Below, piece after piece: positions 27,131-35,256 of a DNA stretch of 64,000 bases. The notes below the pieces were generated by a model. That model saw only the letters and a list, made by a program, of their open reading frames with translations. It was not told where the DNA came from and made no database searches. Source of the DNA: Methylicorpusculum oleiharenae. Its GTDB lineage: Bacteria; Pseudomonadota; Gammaproteobacteria; Methylococcales; Methylomonadaceae. The stretch is from positions 186,001-250,000 of the forward strand of contig NZ_WUTY02000002.1 in assembly GCF_009828925.2 (NCBI RefSeq), in the 5' to 3' direction. The first letter of the stretch is position 1. The number at the start of each line of letters is the position of its first letter. Both the position numbers and the translations under genes were made by a program.

Positions 27131-28192
27131 TTAAGAATTTTTGTTGATACTTGGGTATCGCTCTTTGGGCGATTCAGTTGGAGCCAACAAAGCTTTCTGC
27201 TTGTTGTGATAGATTGATGACCAAAGCGATAACCCTATTACAAGGGCTCCCGTAACCCCTGTTATCACTTCAGGTATTACTTTAACGATGCTTCCCAGCA
27301 TAAGTATCGCCAGCGCAAGAATCGCATAGTGAGCCCCGTGTTCGAGATAGATGTATTCGTCCAGAATCCCTTTATTAACCAAATAAATCGTCAGTGATCT
27401 AACGTATAAAGCACCAATCCCTAATCCAATCATAATGATCTGTACTTCTTTAGAGATTGCAAAGGCACCTATTACCCCATCGAATGAGAACGAGGCATCC
27501 AGTAACTCCAGGTACAAGAATCCAATAAGACCTCCTTTTTTAACGGTCTCGCTCATAGATACTTGTTCATCTGAGACAGCAAACAAGCTATCTAGGCTGC
27601 TGACAAATCCAAACAGGAATATTCCCCAAATTCCACCGGTAAGTACCGACATCTTCATTTCGCCAGGCACTATTGCCGTAGCACTCAGCAAAGTACCTAA
27701 GGTTATAGTCGTGTTTACTGCGTCAATTTTTCCCAGCGATTGCAGCCGTTTTTCAATGGATCCAACCCACAATACGTCACGGGAATCATCAAGCAGGAAT
27801 GATAATCCGACCATCATTAGAAACGTCCCGCCCAGTGCCGCAATCATGGGGTGAGCCTCATGTAGATATAGGGCATATTGATCAGGTGAATTCAGTGCCA
27901 GCAGGACGACATCATTCGCAGACATGCCTGTCGCAAGGGCGACAACCATCACTGGAAATAGCAACCGCATTCCAAAGACTGCAATCACCATTCCCCATGT
28001 CAAAAACCGTTGTTGCCAAATTTCTTCCATGTTCTTCAGAACGCCTGCATTAACGACAGCATTGTCAACCGATAGGCTTATTTCTAGTACAGCAAGTACC
28101 AGTACTAAAAAAGCGGCTTTGATTCCACTGAATACCAGGACAATCAACAAACTCGCCACCAAGATGGCGTGGGTTCCATAGAAGCTGCGCAT
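27131..28192 (-). CDS. TerC-like integral membrane protein (DUF475)
   Basis: 353 residues with about nine membrane segments. LAVLEISLSVDNAVVNAGVLKNM near residue 40 and SSLDSLFAVSDEQVSM plus LLDASFSFDGVIGAFAIS further on hold conserved acidic residues within membranes, as in TerC/DUF475 metal transporters. It is an inner-membrane protein, possibly for divalent metal ions. It is encoded directly before terD; TerC and TerD are known partners at the inner membrane. It starts within 3 bases of the small upstream ORF stop. Confidence 0.8.
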   Translation of the reverse strand: MRSFYGTHAILVASLLIVLVFSGIKAAFLVLVLAVLEISLSVDNAVVNAGVLKNMEEIWQQRFLTWGMVIAVFGMRLLFPVMVVALATGMSANDVVLLALNSPDQYALYLHEAHPMIAALGGTFLMMVGLSFLLDDSRDVLWVGSIEKRLQSLGKIDAVNTTITLGTLLSATAIVPGEMKMSVLTGGIWGIFLFGFVSSLDSLFAVSDEQVSMSETVKKGGLIGFLYLELLDASFSFDGVIGAFAISKEVQIIMIGLGIGALYVRSLTIYLVNKGILDEYIYLEHGAHYAILALAILMLGSIVKVIPEVITGVTGALVIGLSLWSSIYHNKQKALLAPTESPKERYPSINKNS

Positions 28193-28194
28193 AA

Positions 28195-28320
28195 TTAATT
28201 CCCTTTGTTCGCCCAGAAAAGCGTGAGGTCTTTGGAACTCTCATTTGCTTCCGACTCTTGGGTTTGAGCTGTAAATGTCGTCGCTAGAACGGTCACTACG
28301 ATCATGTTTTTCTGTTTCAC
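28195..28320 (-). CDS. Small secreted or membrane peptide heading the tra operon
   Basis: 41 codons with a GTG start at 28320, preceded by GGAGAG 7 bases upstream. The peptide begins (M)KQKNMIVVTVLATTFTAQ, a short hydrophobic leader, followed by an acidic tail (QESEANESSKDLTLFWANKGN). The stop TAA is 2 bases before the TerC-like ATG, so it is probably translated with it. It is below usual annotation size. It is placed right after control element copy 2. Function unknown; a leader peptide is an alternative. Confidence 0.5.
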   Translation of the reverse strand: MKQKNMIVVTVLATTFTAQTQESEANESSKDLTLFWANKGN

Positions 28321-28381
28321 TTATTTTCTCTCCGCTTGACGTTGAGAAAATCTTACGAGAAACATTTCTATTTCATCGAGG

Positions 28382-28410
28382 TGAAAGACGCGGTTTTTCG
28401 GCCCCTTTCG
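28382..28410 (-). promoter_or_regulatory. Shared 29-bp dyad element, copy 2 (terC-tra operon)
   Basis: In gene orientation: CGAAAGGGGCC-GAAAAA-CCGCGTCTTTCA. It lies 61 bases before the GTG of the small ORF that opens the terC-terD-trbI-trhF-traW-traU-traN operon. Three positions differ from copies 3 and 4. Confidence 0.7.
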
Positions 28411-28423
28411 TTTTTTTTCGCCC

Positions 28424-28461
28424 AAAAAAAAGGCCGCACCTTGTCAAGAGGGCGGCCCTTT
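28424..28461 (-). terminator. Rho-independent terminator after traA copy 2
   Basis: Same GGCCGC...GCGGCC stem and T-run (minus strand) as at 13130-13166. It separates the second pilin gene from the operon that starts at 28320. Confidence 0.8.
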
Positions 28462-29005
28462 CGTCTACAACTAACAAAAAAGGGGTACCGCCCATCGGGG
28501 GTGATGGGCGATATATCTGGAATTACACCAGAGCGGCAACAACACCGTTGATGACGTTTGGACCGTAGTACAGAGCCAACGCACCACCGATGCCGATAAC
28601 AACAGATACGATAGATTGGTTGACGATGCCGGCAGACAAACCCACCATAAACATGCCCAAGGCAATGATTTTTCCCAAAGTACCTTGAGTCCAGCCAACC
28701 AACAGTGTGTAGATGTCGTCGAACTCACTACCACCGGTACCGGCCATTGCTTCAGGAGCAAGCGCGACAGCAGCAGCAACAAAAATGGCCAAGAATAGTT
28801 TAGATGTAAACAGTGCTTTCAATTTGTTCATTTAAAGAACTCCAAAAATAGGCTTGATGAGGGTTGTCAGCTATTTGCAATTCACTGACCGAGGTTCTGT
28901 TCCGGAACACGGTCATTGTCAACAAAAAATCAGCGGTGTATAAGCGCGAAAGAGCAGCCTATCAGGTGTTCTTTTGATGGACAGACGAAAGGCAGCCTAT
29001 TTCGA
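28425..29005 (-). repeat. 581-bp duplication carrying traA, copy 2
   Basis: Counterpart of 13130-13710 at an offset of 15,295 bases, with about three single-base differences. The homology stops abruptly at both ends, with no flanking IS, so unequal exchange or gene conversion is more likely than transposition. Confidence 0.9.
28523..28831 (-). CDS. traA: F/SXT-type conjugative pilin TraA, copy 2
   Basis: 102 residues, identical in protein sequence to the copy at 13228-13536 (one silent ACC/ACA change). It has the same leader, cleavage site (AMA before GTGG), two hydrophobic helices, upstream palindrome and terminator. This copy is upstream of, and separated by a terminator from, the terC-tra operon. 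The extra dose may raise pilin supply, or the copy may be a recent accident. Confidence 0.92.
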   Translation of the reverse strand: MNKLKALFTSKLFLAIFVAAAVALAPEAMAGTGGSEFDDIYTLLVGWTQGTLGKIIALGMFMVGLSAGIVNQSIVSVVIGIGGALALYYGPNVINGVVAALV

Positions 29006-29028
29006 CCCGTTTTTATGGGCGATGAGCC

Positions 29029-29076
29029 AAAAAAAAGGCTGTCCCCAAGTATTTAAGGACAGCCTTTGGTTCTTTT
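29029..29076. terminator. Bidirectional terminator-like hairpin
   Basis: AAGGCTGTCC (29035-29044) and GGACAGCCTT (29057-29066) form a 10-bp stem with A8 on one side and a T-rich tail on the other. It lies between the integron block and the second traA unit. Confidence 0.75.
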
Positions 29077-29138
29077 AAAATTCAATCGGGCAATCAACCT
29101 CAAAGCATTAGAGCCAACTTTGAATGTAGAACAAATTT

Positions 29139-29204
29139 CGGCTGTTTGCAAAAAGAGGTTGGAATGAAGGCCGACAAGTTTGATCATTGAACTTGATCAA
29201 TTGG
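29139..29204 (+). repeat. 66-bp inverted repeat, left copy, flanking the integron block
   Basis: About 59 of 66 positions match the reverse complement of 39423-39488. The core is GTTGGAATGAAGGCCGACAA followed by an internal dyad TTGATCA...TGATCAA. The two copies are 10.3 kb apart and bracket the whole integron and IS region. Confidence 0.8.
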
Positions 29205-29207
29205 CCG

Positions 29208-29227
29208 CTATGGATAGCTATTCATAG
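29208..29227. repeat. 20-bp near-palindrome, left copy
   Basis: CTATGGATAGCTATTCATAG is a dyad with one mismatch pair. It is followed by CGACCC. The same core, as a perfect 18-bp palindrome TATGGATAGCTATCCATA, lies at 38921-38938, also followed by CGACCC. It is a candidate recombinase or repressor site bordering the integron. Confidence 0.6.
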
Positions 29228-29400
29228 CGACCCAAACCCGCCATACACCTTTCTCCAAAGCGACCGCACGCCTAAGGATCTTTTTTTGGGTTTCGCTTCT
29301 ACGAAGCAGCCTTTCGTGGTCTCCGGCAGTCGGCCAAAAGCCGCCACAGACCAATGATGCGGAATGACAGCAAACGAGCCCATTGCCGCCGATGGTTGTA

Positions 29401-29558
29401 TCATAAATCCAACGGGCTTTTTGCTTCCTTGATTGTCCGGCTGGGCACGGTATGCGTGTAGATCATGGTCGTGCGCAAATCGCTGTGACCCAATAATTCT
29501 TGGATGGTGCGAATATCGACGTTGGCTTGTAGCAGATGACTGGCAAAGCTGTGGCGAT
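29401..29558 (-). pseudogene. intI: Integron integrase (IntI-type) 3' remnant
   Basis: On the minus strand the frame ending at 29401 reads [38 protein letters not shown] and ends AKSPLDL. The H-x-x-R, LLGHS and Tyr motifs plus the SPLD end are typical for IntI C-termini. The 5' part is missing: upstream lies a 22-bp palindrome (29557-29578) and then a piece of the IS91-type element, whose own recombinase gene is joined at the equivalent position. It is divergent to the plus-strand cassettes, as expected for an integron. Confidence 0.65.
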
Positions 29559-29578
29559 AATGCCGAGCTCGGCATTAT
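29557..29578. repeat. 22-bp perfect palindrome at a rearrangement junction
   Basis: The dyad ATAATGCCGAG / CTCGGCATTAT lies exactly where the intI remnant meets the truncated IS91-type copy. This suggests an inverted duplication made during the rearrangement. Confidence 0.7.
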
Positions 29579-29594
29579 TCGGTACTCCGGATTA

Positions 29595-30428
29595 TGACGG
29601 AGACAATGCGGGCTAATCTTTTTTTTAAGCCGCAATCTTGCGCGACTTGGCGCAATGTGGCTTGCACGCCGCCGCGATCCAGCGGCGTGATCGCCTGGCC
29701 TGCCCCATTCAAGCCGCCGTGGTGATTGGGAAACAGCAGGACCGGATTGCGATGGACTTTCCAGAAACGGCGAAGCTAATCCAATGTCACCGCCGGCAAA
29801 GGGACAAGTCTGTCCTTGTTGCCCTGGGCATCGCGGATATTCACGCGCTGGCGTTCGGCGTCTATATCGCCCACTTGCAGCCGCAAGCCCTCGCCAAGGC
29901 GTAGGCCAAGACTGTAGAGCGTAAAAAAGAAGACTCAGTAACTGAGCGTACGAGTGGCCGAGAAAAGCTGCCGCGCCTCTTCCACGGTCACGATGTCCGG
30001 CAAACGTTGGGCTCTGGGCGGTTTGATCAGACCGGGAGCGACCCAGGGTTTACGCAGCACATGGGTATAATAGAATTTAAGGCCATACAGATCGAGTTTG
30101 GCCGAACTCCAGGAATGAGACGCCAGCAAATCGGTGAAATAATCGGTCAACTGCGCTTCGGACAGGTTCTCAATCTGTTCGTCGAAATACTCGCCGACGC
30201 GGCGAATAGCACGGGCGTAAGCCTCTATCGTCTTTGGCTGGAGCCCTTTGAGTTTAAGGTGTTTAAGATGGGTTTGATAGTTTTGCTTGAAAGGGGATTC
30301 GGAAGATGTTTTCATTGACGCGTAACCTCATGATTCGTAGTGGAATGTTCCCTCGGAATGAGGGCTTGAGGTTAGATTTTATAAAATACCAGGCGCCACG
30401 ACTCTTCTCCGCGTTAGCGGCTTCGTCC
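29595..30428 (-). mobile_element. IS91-type element, truncated copy 3
   Basis: It corresponds to the right ~835 bp of the full copies (34341-35175), with scattered differences. It keeps the A8 slippery run and most of the recombinase gene, but an in-frame stop at about 29940 interrupts it (visible ORF 29935-30315, [21 protein letters not shown]...). The transposase part is absent. Its right end (GGCTTCGTCC) abuts the rest of an attC site. Confidence 0.85.
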
Positions 30429-30462
30429 ACCGTTGGTGCTCCGGTTAGCTCGAACGTTAGCA
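30429..30462 (+). other. Partial attC site next to IS copy 3
   Basis: After the IS end come a short stem arm and GGTTAGCTCGAACGTTAGCA, an L'-R' half of attC. The R'' half was lost or displaced with the IS insertion. Confidence 0.6.
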
Positions 30463-30488
30463 TTTGAAAAGAATAAGGAGAATTCTCG

Positions 30489-31355
30489 TTGGGCTTACTT
30501 CAAGACCCTGTAGCATCATTAGATCAAGCTAGATGGTATTTAAACAATAAGCACCTTGAACGATTCCCAGGTGCTTTTGAACTAGCTGCGGGTAATTTGT
30601 GCAGACAAACTCTCGAGCAAATATTTTTCATTCTTTGTTTTTTTAGCACTATGCCAAAAAACAAATATATTAATCAAGATAGAAAATTAAAAACTGCTTG
30701 GCATCTATATGATCAACTGAAAAAGGCCAAGCCAAATACCAATACAACATTTTTGGAATTTGCAAGAACTAGGTGTGTTCGTATCCGTAAGTTCGCAACA
30801 AAACCAAGGACACTGAATAAATGGAGAAATATTCTTAATGAATCATCACATTTCTCTACCAAGCACAGAAAACTAGACGAAGCCCTTCTGGGCGAGTTTA
30901 TCGATTTTGCTAGCGCCCTATTCGATTCAAAGGATAAATATCTAATAGTAGCCGCATTAAATGAGATTTTTTCAAAGGGTCGCGTTAGAGCAACCTTAGG
31001 CAATGATCCAGAAAATACACCAGGTATAATGCTTCAATCAGTCGTAGATATAAAACACATAAATAGGACGCCAGAAGGAAGTATTACACTTACAGGACCA
31101 TCTCATAAATTTTTCGTTATATCGTCTACGGAGGTTCCGAGAGGTAGGTGGCCCAATATTCCGGTAGTTGTCCAACATTCTGTCGGTATATCTTTTGGTT
31201 TGCAGTTTGTAAAAAAAGACCGAAGTCCAGTCAATATAAGTAGCACAGAAGCTATGCTCAGTTGCTTTTCCTCAACTCCTGAAGAGACAACACGTTTAGT
31301 TAGGCGCTTGAAGAAACTCGGGTTTAATGCTGTTCAGAAAGAGATAGATGTATAG
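30489..31355 (+). CDS. Cassette gene, hypothetical protein
   Basis: 288 residues with a TTG start, chosen because AAGGAG lies 10 bases upstream. Mostly helical in the first 170 residues (GAFELAAGNLCRQTLEQIFFILCFF, LKTAWHLYDQLKKAKP). The second half looks beta-rich (SITLTGPSHKFFVISSTEVPRGRWPNIPV). The AT-rich codon use differs from its neighbours, as expected for an acquired cassette. No family recognised. A full attC follows 9 bases after the stop. Confidence 0.7.
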   Translation: MGLLQDPVASLDQARWYLNNKHLERFPGAFELAAGNLCRQTLEQIFFILCFFSTMPKNKYINQDRKLKTAWHLYDQLKKAKPNTNTTFLEFARTRCVRIRKFATKPRTLNKWRNILNESSHFSTKHRKLDEALLGEFIDFASALFDSKDKYLIVAALNEIFSKGRVRATLGNDPENTPGIMLQSVVDIKHINRTPEGSITLTGPSHKFFVISSTEVPRGRWPNIPVVVQHSVGISFGLQFVKKDRSPVNISSTEAMLSCFSSTPEETTRLVRRLKKLGFNAVQKEIDV

Positions 31356-31363
31356 TAAAGTAA

Positions 31364-31429
31364 TGCTAACAATGGGCTCCACAGGATTCGCTCGCTGCGT
31401 TCGCTCTCCTGTGAGCCCGGGCGTTAGGC
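31364..31429 (+). other. attC recombination site
   Basis: R'' GCTAACAA and R' GCGTTAGGC bracket complementary arms GGGCTCCACAGGA and TCCTGTGAGCCC with a short loop. Size (~66 bp) and layout are classic for attC (59-base element). It closes the cassette carrying 30489-31355. Confidence 0.85.
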
Positions 31430-31466
31430 GTTCTGGATTACACATCCGATAAATGAGGAGTTAATT

Positions 31467-32306
31467 ATGCTATCAACAAAAAGTCGATCTTCTGTGCTGT
31501 TCAGTGTGTGTTTTCTGTTATCAGGATGTGCTTCGATGGAGGCAGTTCAAAAATATGCCGACTCTAGCCGAAGCACGATAGAGAGCGTGAGACCTGTTGC
31601 AGAGGATTTTCAAGCTTCCTGCATGAGAGCGAATAGCGCAAAGCCACTTGCTTATTACAGTCAATGCAGCACCGAGCAGGATGTATCTAAAGCCATCTTA
31701 ATGGTTTCCAACGTTCTAGCGGATTATGGAGCAGCTTTGGGATCACTCGCAGCAGATGAACTTGTAAATTACGACAAGGATATTGATGGACTCACTGAAG
31801 AAATCAAAAAACTTAAGGTAAAAGGCATTGAAGATGCAAAGGTTAGTGCGATAGGAAGCTTGGCGAAATTCATTGCAAAGGCTGCAACTAGTGCTTATCA
31901 ACAGAAACAAGTAAAAACATTTTTGAACGAAAGCAATAGCTCATTGGTAAGCGTTACCAATACTCTCGCTGATGTAATAAATACGAACTATTCAGAGGCC
32001 ATTAAATTAGAGATAACTTCTTGGGAGGACTCTTACCAGCGAGTTGAACGGGTTGCTAGAAACAGCAATCCTCTTGAATGGGAGTCTTATTCCAAGGCTC
32101 AATGGAAAACTAGAGTCGAGCTTTCAGAAAAACTCAAAGCAGCAAAAAACCTTTCAGAAAGTATAAATAAAATTGGAGCTACACATACCAAGCTTAAAAA
32201 TGACGCTAATGATCTAACAGGTAAGGAAGTGGCAGCGATGGTCAAGTCATTTGTCAACGATACCACACCTGTTATCAAAGAGATTAAGAAAGCATTCGCT
32301 GAATAA
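31467..32306 (+). CDS. Cassette gene, predicted lipoprotein
   Basis: 279 residues. Signal II motif FLLSGC puts the lipid Cys near residue 21. The rest is helical with coiled-coil character (EIKKLKVKGIEDAKV, AIGSLAKFIAKAATSAYQQKQVKTFL, LSEKLKAAKNLSESINK). AGGAG lies before the ATG. It is likely in the outer or inner membrane facing the periplasm. It shares a cassette with the next gene (11 bases apart). No known family. Confidence 0.7.
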   Translation: MLSTKSRSSVLFSVCFLLSGCASMEAVQKYADSSRSTIESVRPVAEDFQASCMRANSAKPLAYYSQCSTEQDVSKAILMVSNVLADYGAALGSLAADELVNYDKDIDGLTEEIKKLKVKGIEDAKVSAIGSLAKFIAKAATSAYQQKQVKTFLNESNSSLVSVTNTLADVINTNYSEAIKLEITSWEDSYQRVERVARNSNPLEWESYSKAQWKTRVELSEKLKAAKNLSESINKIGATHTKLKNDANDLTGKEVAAMVKSFVNDTTPVIKEIKKAFAE

Positions 32307-32317
32307 GGGGAGCAACC

Positions 32318-32725
32318 ATGGAAAAAAAACTTAGTGCTAACGAAGTATTTGAGTTGTCAAAAGCGTTTCATAATTTGTCGTCTGTTTTGGGACATTATCG
32401 TTACGATCATTGGGAGGACTTAACTCCGAGTCAACGCAGTGATTTAGAAAACAAACAATGGACTTTGTTTAACATATCAAGTGATTTAAACGCTAAATCT
32501 GTCCTATTGAAGGTTAAGCTCATCGAACAAGACTTACAAACCTTGCAATCCGCTACAAATGCCATGCAGGAAGTGGCACAAAAAATACAGGATATTAAGC
32601 ACGGTATAAGAATAGCTACTAAAGCTATCGCATTTGGCGGTGCGATTTATGTAGGAGCATCCACCGGCAATGTTGGACTAATCGTATCAGCAGCATCTGA
32701 TTTGATAAGTGAAATAAATGCCTAA
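32318..32725 (+). CDS. Cassette gene, hypothetical helical protein
   Basis: 135 residues. The N-terminal ~100 residues are helical (LKVKLIEQDLQTLQSATNAMQEVAQKIQDI). A Gly/Ala-rich hydrophobic end (AFGGAIYVGASTGNVGLIVSAASDLI) could insert in a membrane. A GGGGAGCAACC ribosome site links it to the lipoprotein gene. The stop overlaps the CCTAAC start of an attC that the IS91-type copy has split. A pair with lipoprotein plus membrane-active-like protein could be a toxin/immunity-type or envelope unit (speculation). Confidence 0.65.
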   Translation: MEKKLSANEVFELSKAFHNLSSVLGHYRYDHWEDLTPSQRSDLENKQWTLFNISSDLNAKSVLLKVKLIEQDLQTLQSATNAMQEVAQKIQDIKHGIRIATKAIAFGGAIYVGASTGNVGLIVSAASDLISEINA

Positions 32726-33045
32726 CGAAACGAATAAGGTTAGATTGTGTGAGTAACGCGAACCACAATCTGAACCGATTGTTGGACAAGCCCGGTGATC
32801 ACAGTGCTGACGGTATGCTTTATATAAGAAAATAGCTTTTCGGAGTTCTGGGGTAGCGAAGGCCTGGTTACCGCTTCAAGACCCAGAACTCACATAGGAG
32901 TGGTGACCTATCGCTTCGATGGCATCGGAAGGCCGCTTTTGGGGGTATTTTAGCCCTAATTTTGGCCGAACGAAGCTGTCGGCCTTGGAAAGGCCGATGA
33001 TCGTATGGTGGGTTATGTTAATCGTTTACATAGCCTGTGGCACCC

Positions 33046-34158
33046 TCAACCCGGTTGGCCGGCGGGCATTGTCTGGCTGCGTAAGATCGGCAGGATGCGC
33101 GTTTTCACAATCCGCATTTCTCCGCCGCAGCAGGCGCAGGTGAGTACCGGCCGTTTTCTCAGCCATGCCAGCGCCCGGTTTGGATTCAAGCCAAGCAGGT
33201 ATTGCAACAATCCAATCAGCCGTTTGCTGTTGGGATGCAAAAAGCCGAAGTTGCGGGTGCGCCTGAAGCCCTTGGGTAAGACATGCCGGAGAATCAGCCA
33301 CAGGAATTGGGCGCCGGGCAGCGTTCGAGTCCGCATTTGGCGGGTTTTACTGTCTTGGTAGCGAAACGTCACTTGGCCGTCCCGGCAGGCGACAATGTCT
33401 TTTTCCTGGATGACGCCTTTATAAAGATAGCGTCCGAGATAAACCAACGCCTTATCGCCACTGCCGACGGACTTGACGTCGACGACCCATTTTTCGGGAT
33501 ACCGGTGCGGCAGATCAAGTCCCGCTTGAGTGATCGCTTCGAGCAGTTTAGCGCGAAAGACCTTGGCCAATGCCTTGTGGTTGAACAAGTAGCCGGTTTG
33601 TTTTTTGTCTTGGCCTTTTTTGCCGCGTTTGGTTCGCCACAGGCGCTTTTCCGTATCAATGGCCGCCGCCGGTATCACGCAATGGACATGCGGGTGGTAG
33701 TCGAGACGGCGGGAATGGGTGTGTAGTACCGTGATAGCGCCGGCATTGCCTTTGAGCTGCGGGTCGTTTTGCGTGAAGGTTTTCAGTGTCTCCCAGCTAC
33801 AGCCGGTCATCAAGCTGTAAAGGGTACGTTGCTGTTGCCAGGCCAGCGCCCTGAGTTCCTTGGGCAAGGTGAAGGTCACCAAAAAATACTCGGCGGGCAC
33901 CTGCCTTTGCAATTGCCTTTCCAACCATTGTTGAGATTCGTGAGACTGGCAATGCGGGCAGTTTCGATGGCCGCAGGAATGCGGGACGAAGCGTTGGCTA
34001 TCGCAGTCATCGCATTTCGCCAGCATGACGGGACTTTGCGAGGTGCGACAGTGCTTCATGGCGGCTAGTGCTTGCCGGTGACTGGGCAACAGCGAATCTT
34101 GATAATGCCCAAGCAAGTCGGCTTCGAAGGTTTCGATGACGGTGGATAGTAAAATCAT
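33046..34158 (-). CDS. tnpA: IS91-family HUH transposase, copy 1
   Basis: 370 residues from ATG 34158, chosen because it overlaps the recombinase stop (ATGA) and follows GGAAGG. A longer frame to 34353 is only overlap. The zinc-binding N-terminus ([22 protein letters not shown]) is followed by the HUH motif [10 protein letters not shown] and the catalytic Tyr segment [14 protein letters not shown]. It nicks and rejoins single-stranded DNA for rolling-circle transposition. The C-terminal CACCGG motif looks like a second metal site. Confidence 0.9.
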   Translation of the reverse strand: MILLSTVIETFEADLLGHYQDSLLPSHRQALAAMKHCRTSQSPVMLAKCDDCDSQRFVPHSCGHRNCPHCQSHESQQWLERQLQRQVPAEYFLVTFTLPKELRALAWQQQRTLYSLMTGCSWETLKTFTQNDPQLKGNAGAITVLHTHSRRLDYHPHVHCVIPAAAIDTEKRLWRTKRGKKGQDKKQTGYLFNHKALAKVFRAKLLEAITQAGLDLPHRYPEKWVVDVKSVGSGDKALVYLGRYLYKGVIQEKDIVACRDGQVTFRYQDSKTRQMRTRTLPGAQFLWLILRHVLPKGFRRTRNFGFLHPNSKRLIGLLQYLLGLNPNRALAWLRKRPVLTCACCGGEMRIVKTRILPILRSQTMPAGQPG

Positions 34159-35062
34159 CTGACCTTCCCCCAGTCGATGGCAAAGCCATTCATCAAGGCA
34201 TTGATCAGTTGGTTGGCGTTCTGATTCGTGCCATCGGTCAGGTGGGTATAGCGGGCGGTAGTGAGGATACTGTGGTGGCCGAGGATTTTCTGCACTTCCA
34301 GCAGATCGACGCCGGCTTCGATCAGATGGGTGGCGTAGCTGTGACGGAGACAATGCGGGCTAATCTTTTTTTTAAGCCGCAATCTTGCGCGACTTGGCGC
34401 AATGTGGCTTGCACGCCGCCGCGATCCAGCGGCGTGATCGCCTGGCCTGCCCCATTCAAGCCGCCGTGGCGGTTGGGAAACAGCAGGACCGGATTGCGAT
34501 GGACTTTCCAGAAACGGCGAAGCAAATCCAATGTCACCGCCGGCAAAGGGACAAGTCTGTCCTTGTTGCCCTTGGCATCGCGGATATGCACGCGCTGGCG
34601 TTCGGCGTCTATATCGCCCACTTGCAGCCGCAAGCCCTCGCCGAGGCGTAGGCCAAGACTGTAGAGCGTAAAAAAGAAGACTCGGTAACTGAGCGTACGA
34701 GTGGCCGAGAAAAGCTGCCGCGCCTCTTCCACGGTCACGATGTCCGGCAAACGTTGGGCTCTGGGCGGTTTGATCAGACCGGGAGCGACCCAGGGTTTAC
34801 GCAGCACATGGATATAATAGAATTTAAGGCCGTAGAGATCGAGTTTGACCGAACTCCAGGAATGAGACGCCAGCAAATCGGTGAAATAATCGGTCAACTG
34901 CGCTTCGGACAGGTTCTCAATCTGTTCGTCGAAATACTCGCCGACGCGGCGAATAGCACGGGCGTAAGCCTCTATCGTCTTTGGCTGGAGCCCTTTGAGT
35001 TTAAGGTGTTTAAGATGGGTTTGATAGTTTTGCTTGAAAGGGGATTCGGAAGATGTTGTCAT
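34155..35062 (-). CDS. Tyrosine recombinase of the IS91-type element, copy 1 (with -1 frameshift)
   Basis: Two overlapping frames: 34322-35062 (core-binding domain and first catalytic Arg in [13 protein letters not shown]) and 34155-34382 ([13 protein letters not shown] with H-x-x-[18 protein letters not shown] with His and Tyr). They join at TTA AAA AAA AGA, where a -1 slip on eight A gives a full ~302-residue XerC/IntI-like protein. The same A8 occurs in all three copies. The upstream frame alone would lack the nucleophile. It is coupled to tnpA by an ATGA overlap. Confidence 0.8.
34368..34376 (-). promoter_or_regulatory. A8 slippery site (programmed frameshift candidate)
   Basis: Minus-strand TTAAAAAAAAGATT. 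The zero frame reads TTA AAA AAA AGA; a -1 slip on A-AAA-AAA continues AAG ATT AGC. Equivalent runs of exactly eight A are at about 37129-37137 and 29618-29626. Ribosomal slippage or RNA-polymerase slippage could both serve. Confidence 0.6.
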
Positions 35063-35175
35063 TGACGCGTAACCTCATGATTCGTAGTGGAATGTTCCCT
35101 CGGAATGAGGGCTTGAGGTTACATTTTATAAAATACCAGGCGCCGCGACTCTTCTCCGCGTTAGCGGCTTCGTCC

Positions 35176-35240
35176 AACAATACGCTCAAGCCGACCCACT
35201 CCCGCTACGCTCCAGCGGTCGGCTTAGCTCTAAGTTAGAA
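35176..35240 (+). other. attC site split by IS copy 1
   Basis: It runs from AACAATACGCTCAAGCCGACC to CGGTCGGCTTAGCTCTAAGTTAGAA: complementary GCCGACC/GGTCGGC arms and an R' box GTTAGAA. The first bases of R'' are on the other side of the IS or duplicated. Confidence 0.8.
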
Positions 35241-35256
35241 ATAATCGGGGTATCGA

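Larger units (their letters stand above)
32732..35175 (-). mobile_element. IS91-family element with tyrosine recombinase, copy 1
   Basis: 2,444 bp, repeated at 35493-37936 with apparent identity. It begins GAATAAGGTTAG and ends GGCTTCGTCC, without terminal inverted repeats, as usual for HUH elements. It encodes a tyrosine recombinase and an IS91-type transposase in one minus-strand unit. Both flanks carry AAC. The right flank continues as an attC (AACAATACGCTCAAGCC...), so insertion was in the R'' box. Confidence 0.85.

Noticed and set aside
29222-29635. 137-codon minus-strand ORF starting in the IS91-type fragment
   Set aside because: Wrong frame for the intI remnant; the frame ending at 29401 carries the IntI motifs instead.
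33005-33361. Plus-strand ORFs inside both IS91-type copies
   Set aside because: Antisense shadows of the transposase and recombinase genes; long only because of GC-rich codon structure.
34159-34353. N-terminal extension of the IS91-type transposase
   Set aside because: The extra 65 residues are the recombinase gene in another frame; the ATGA overlap and GGAAGG support ATG 34158.
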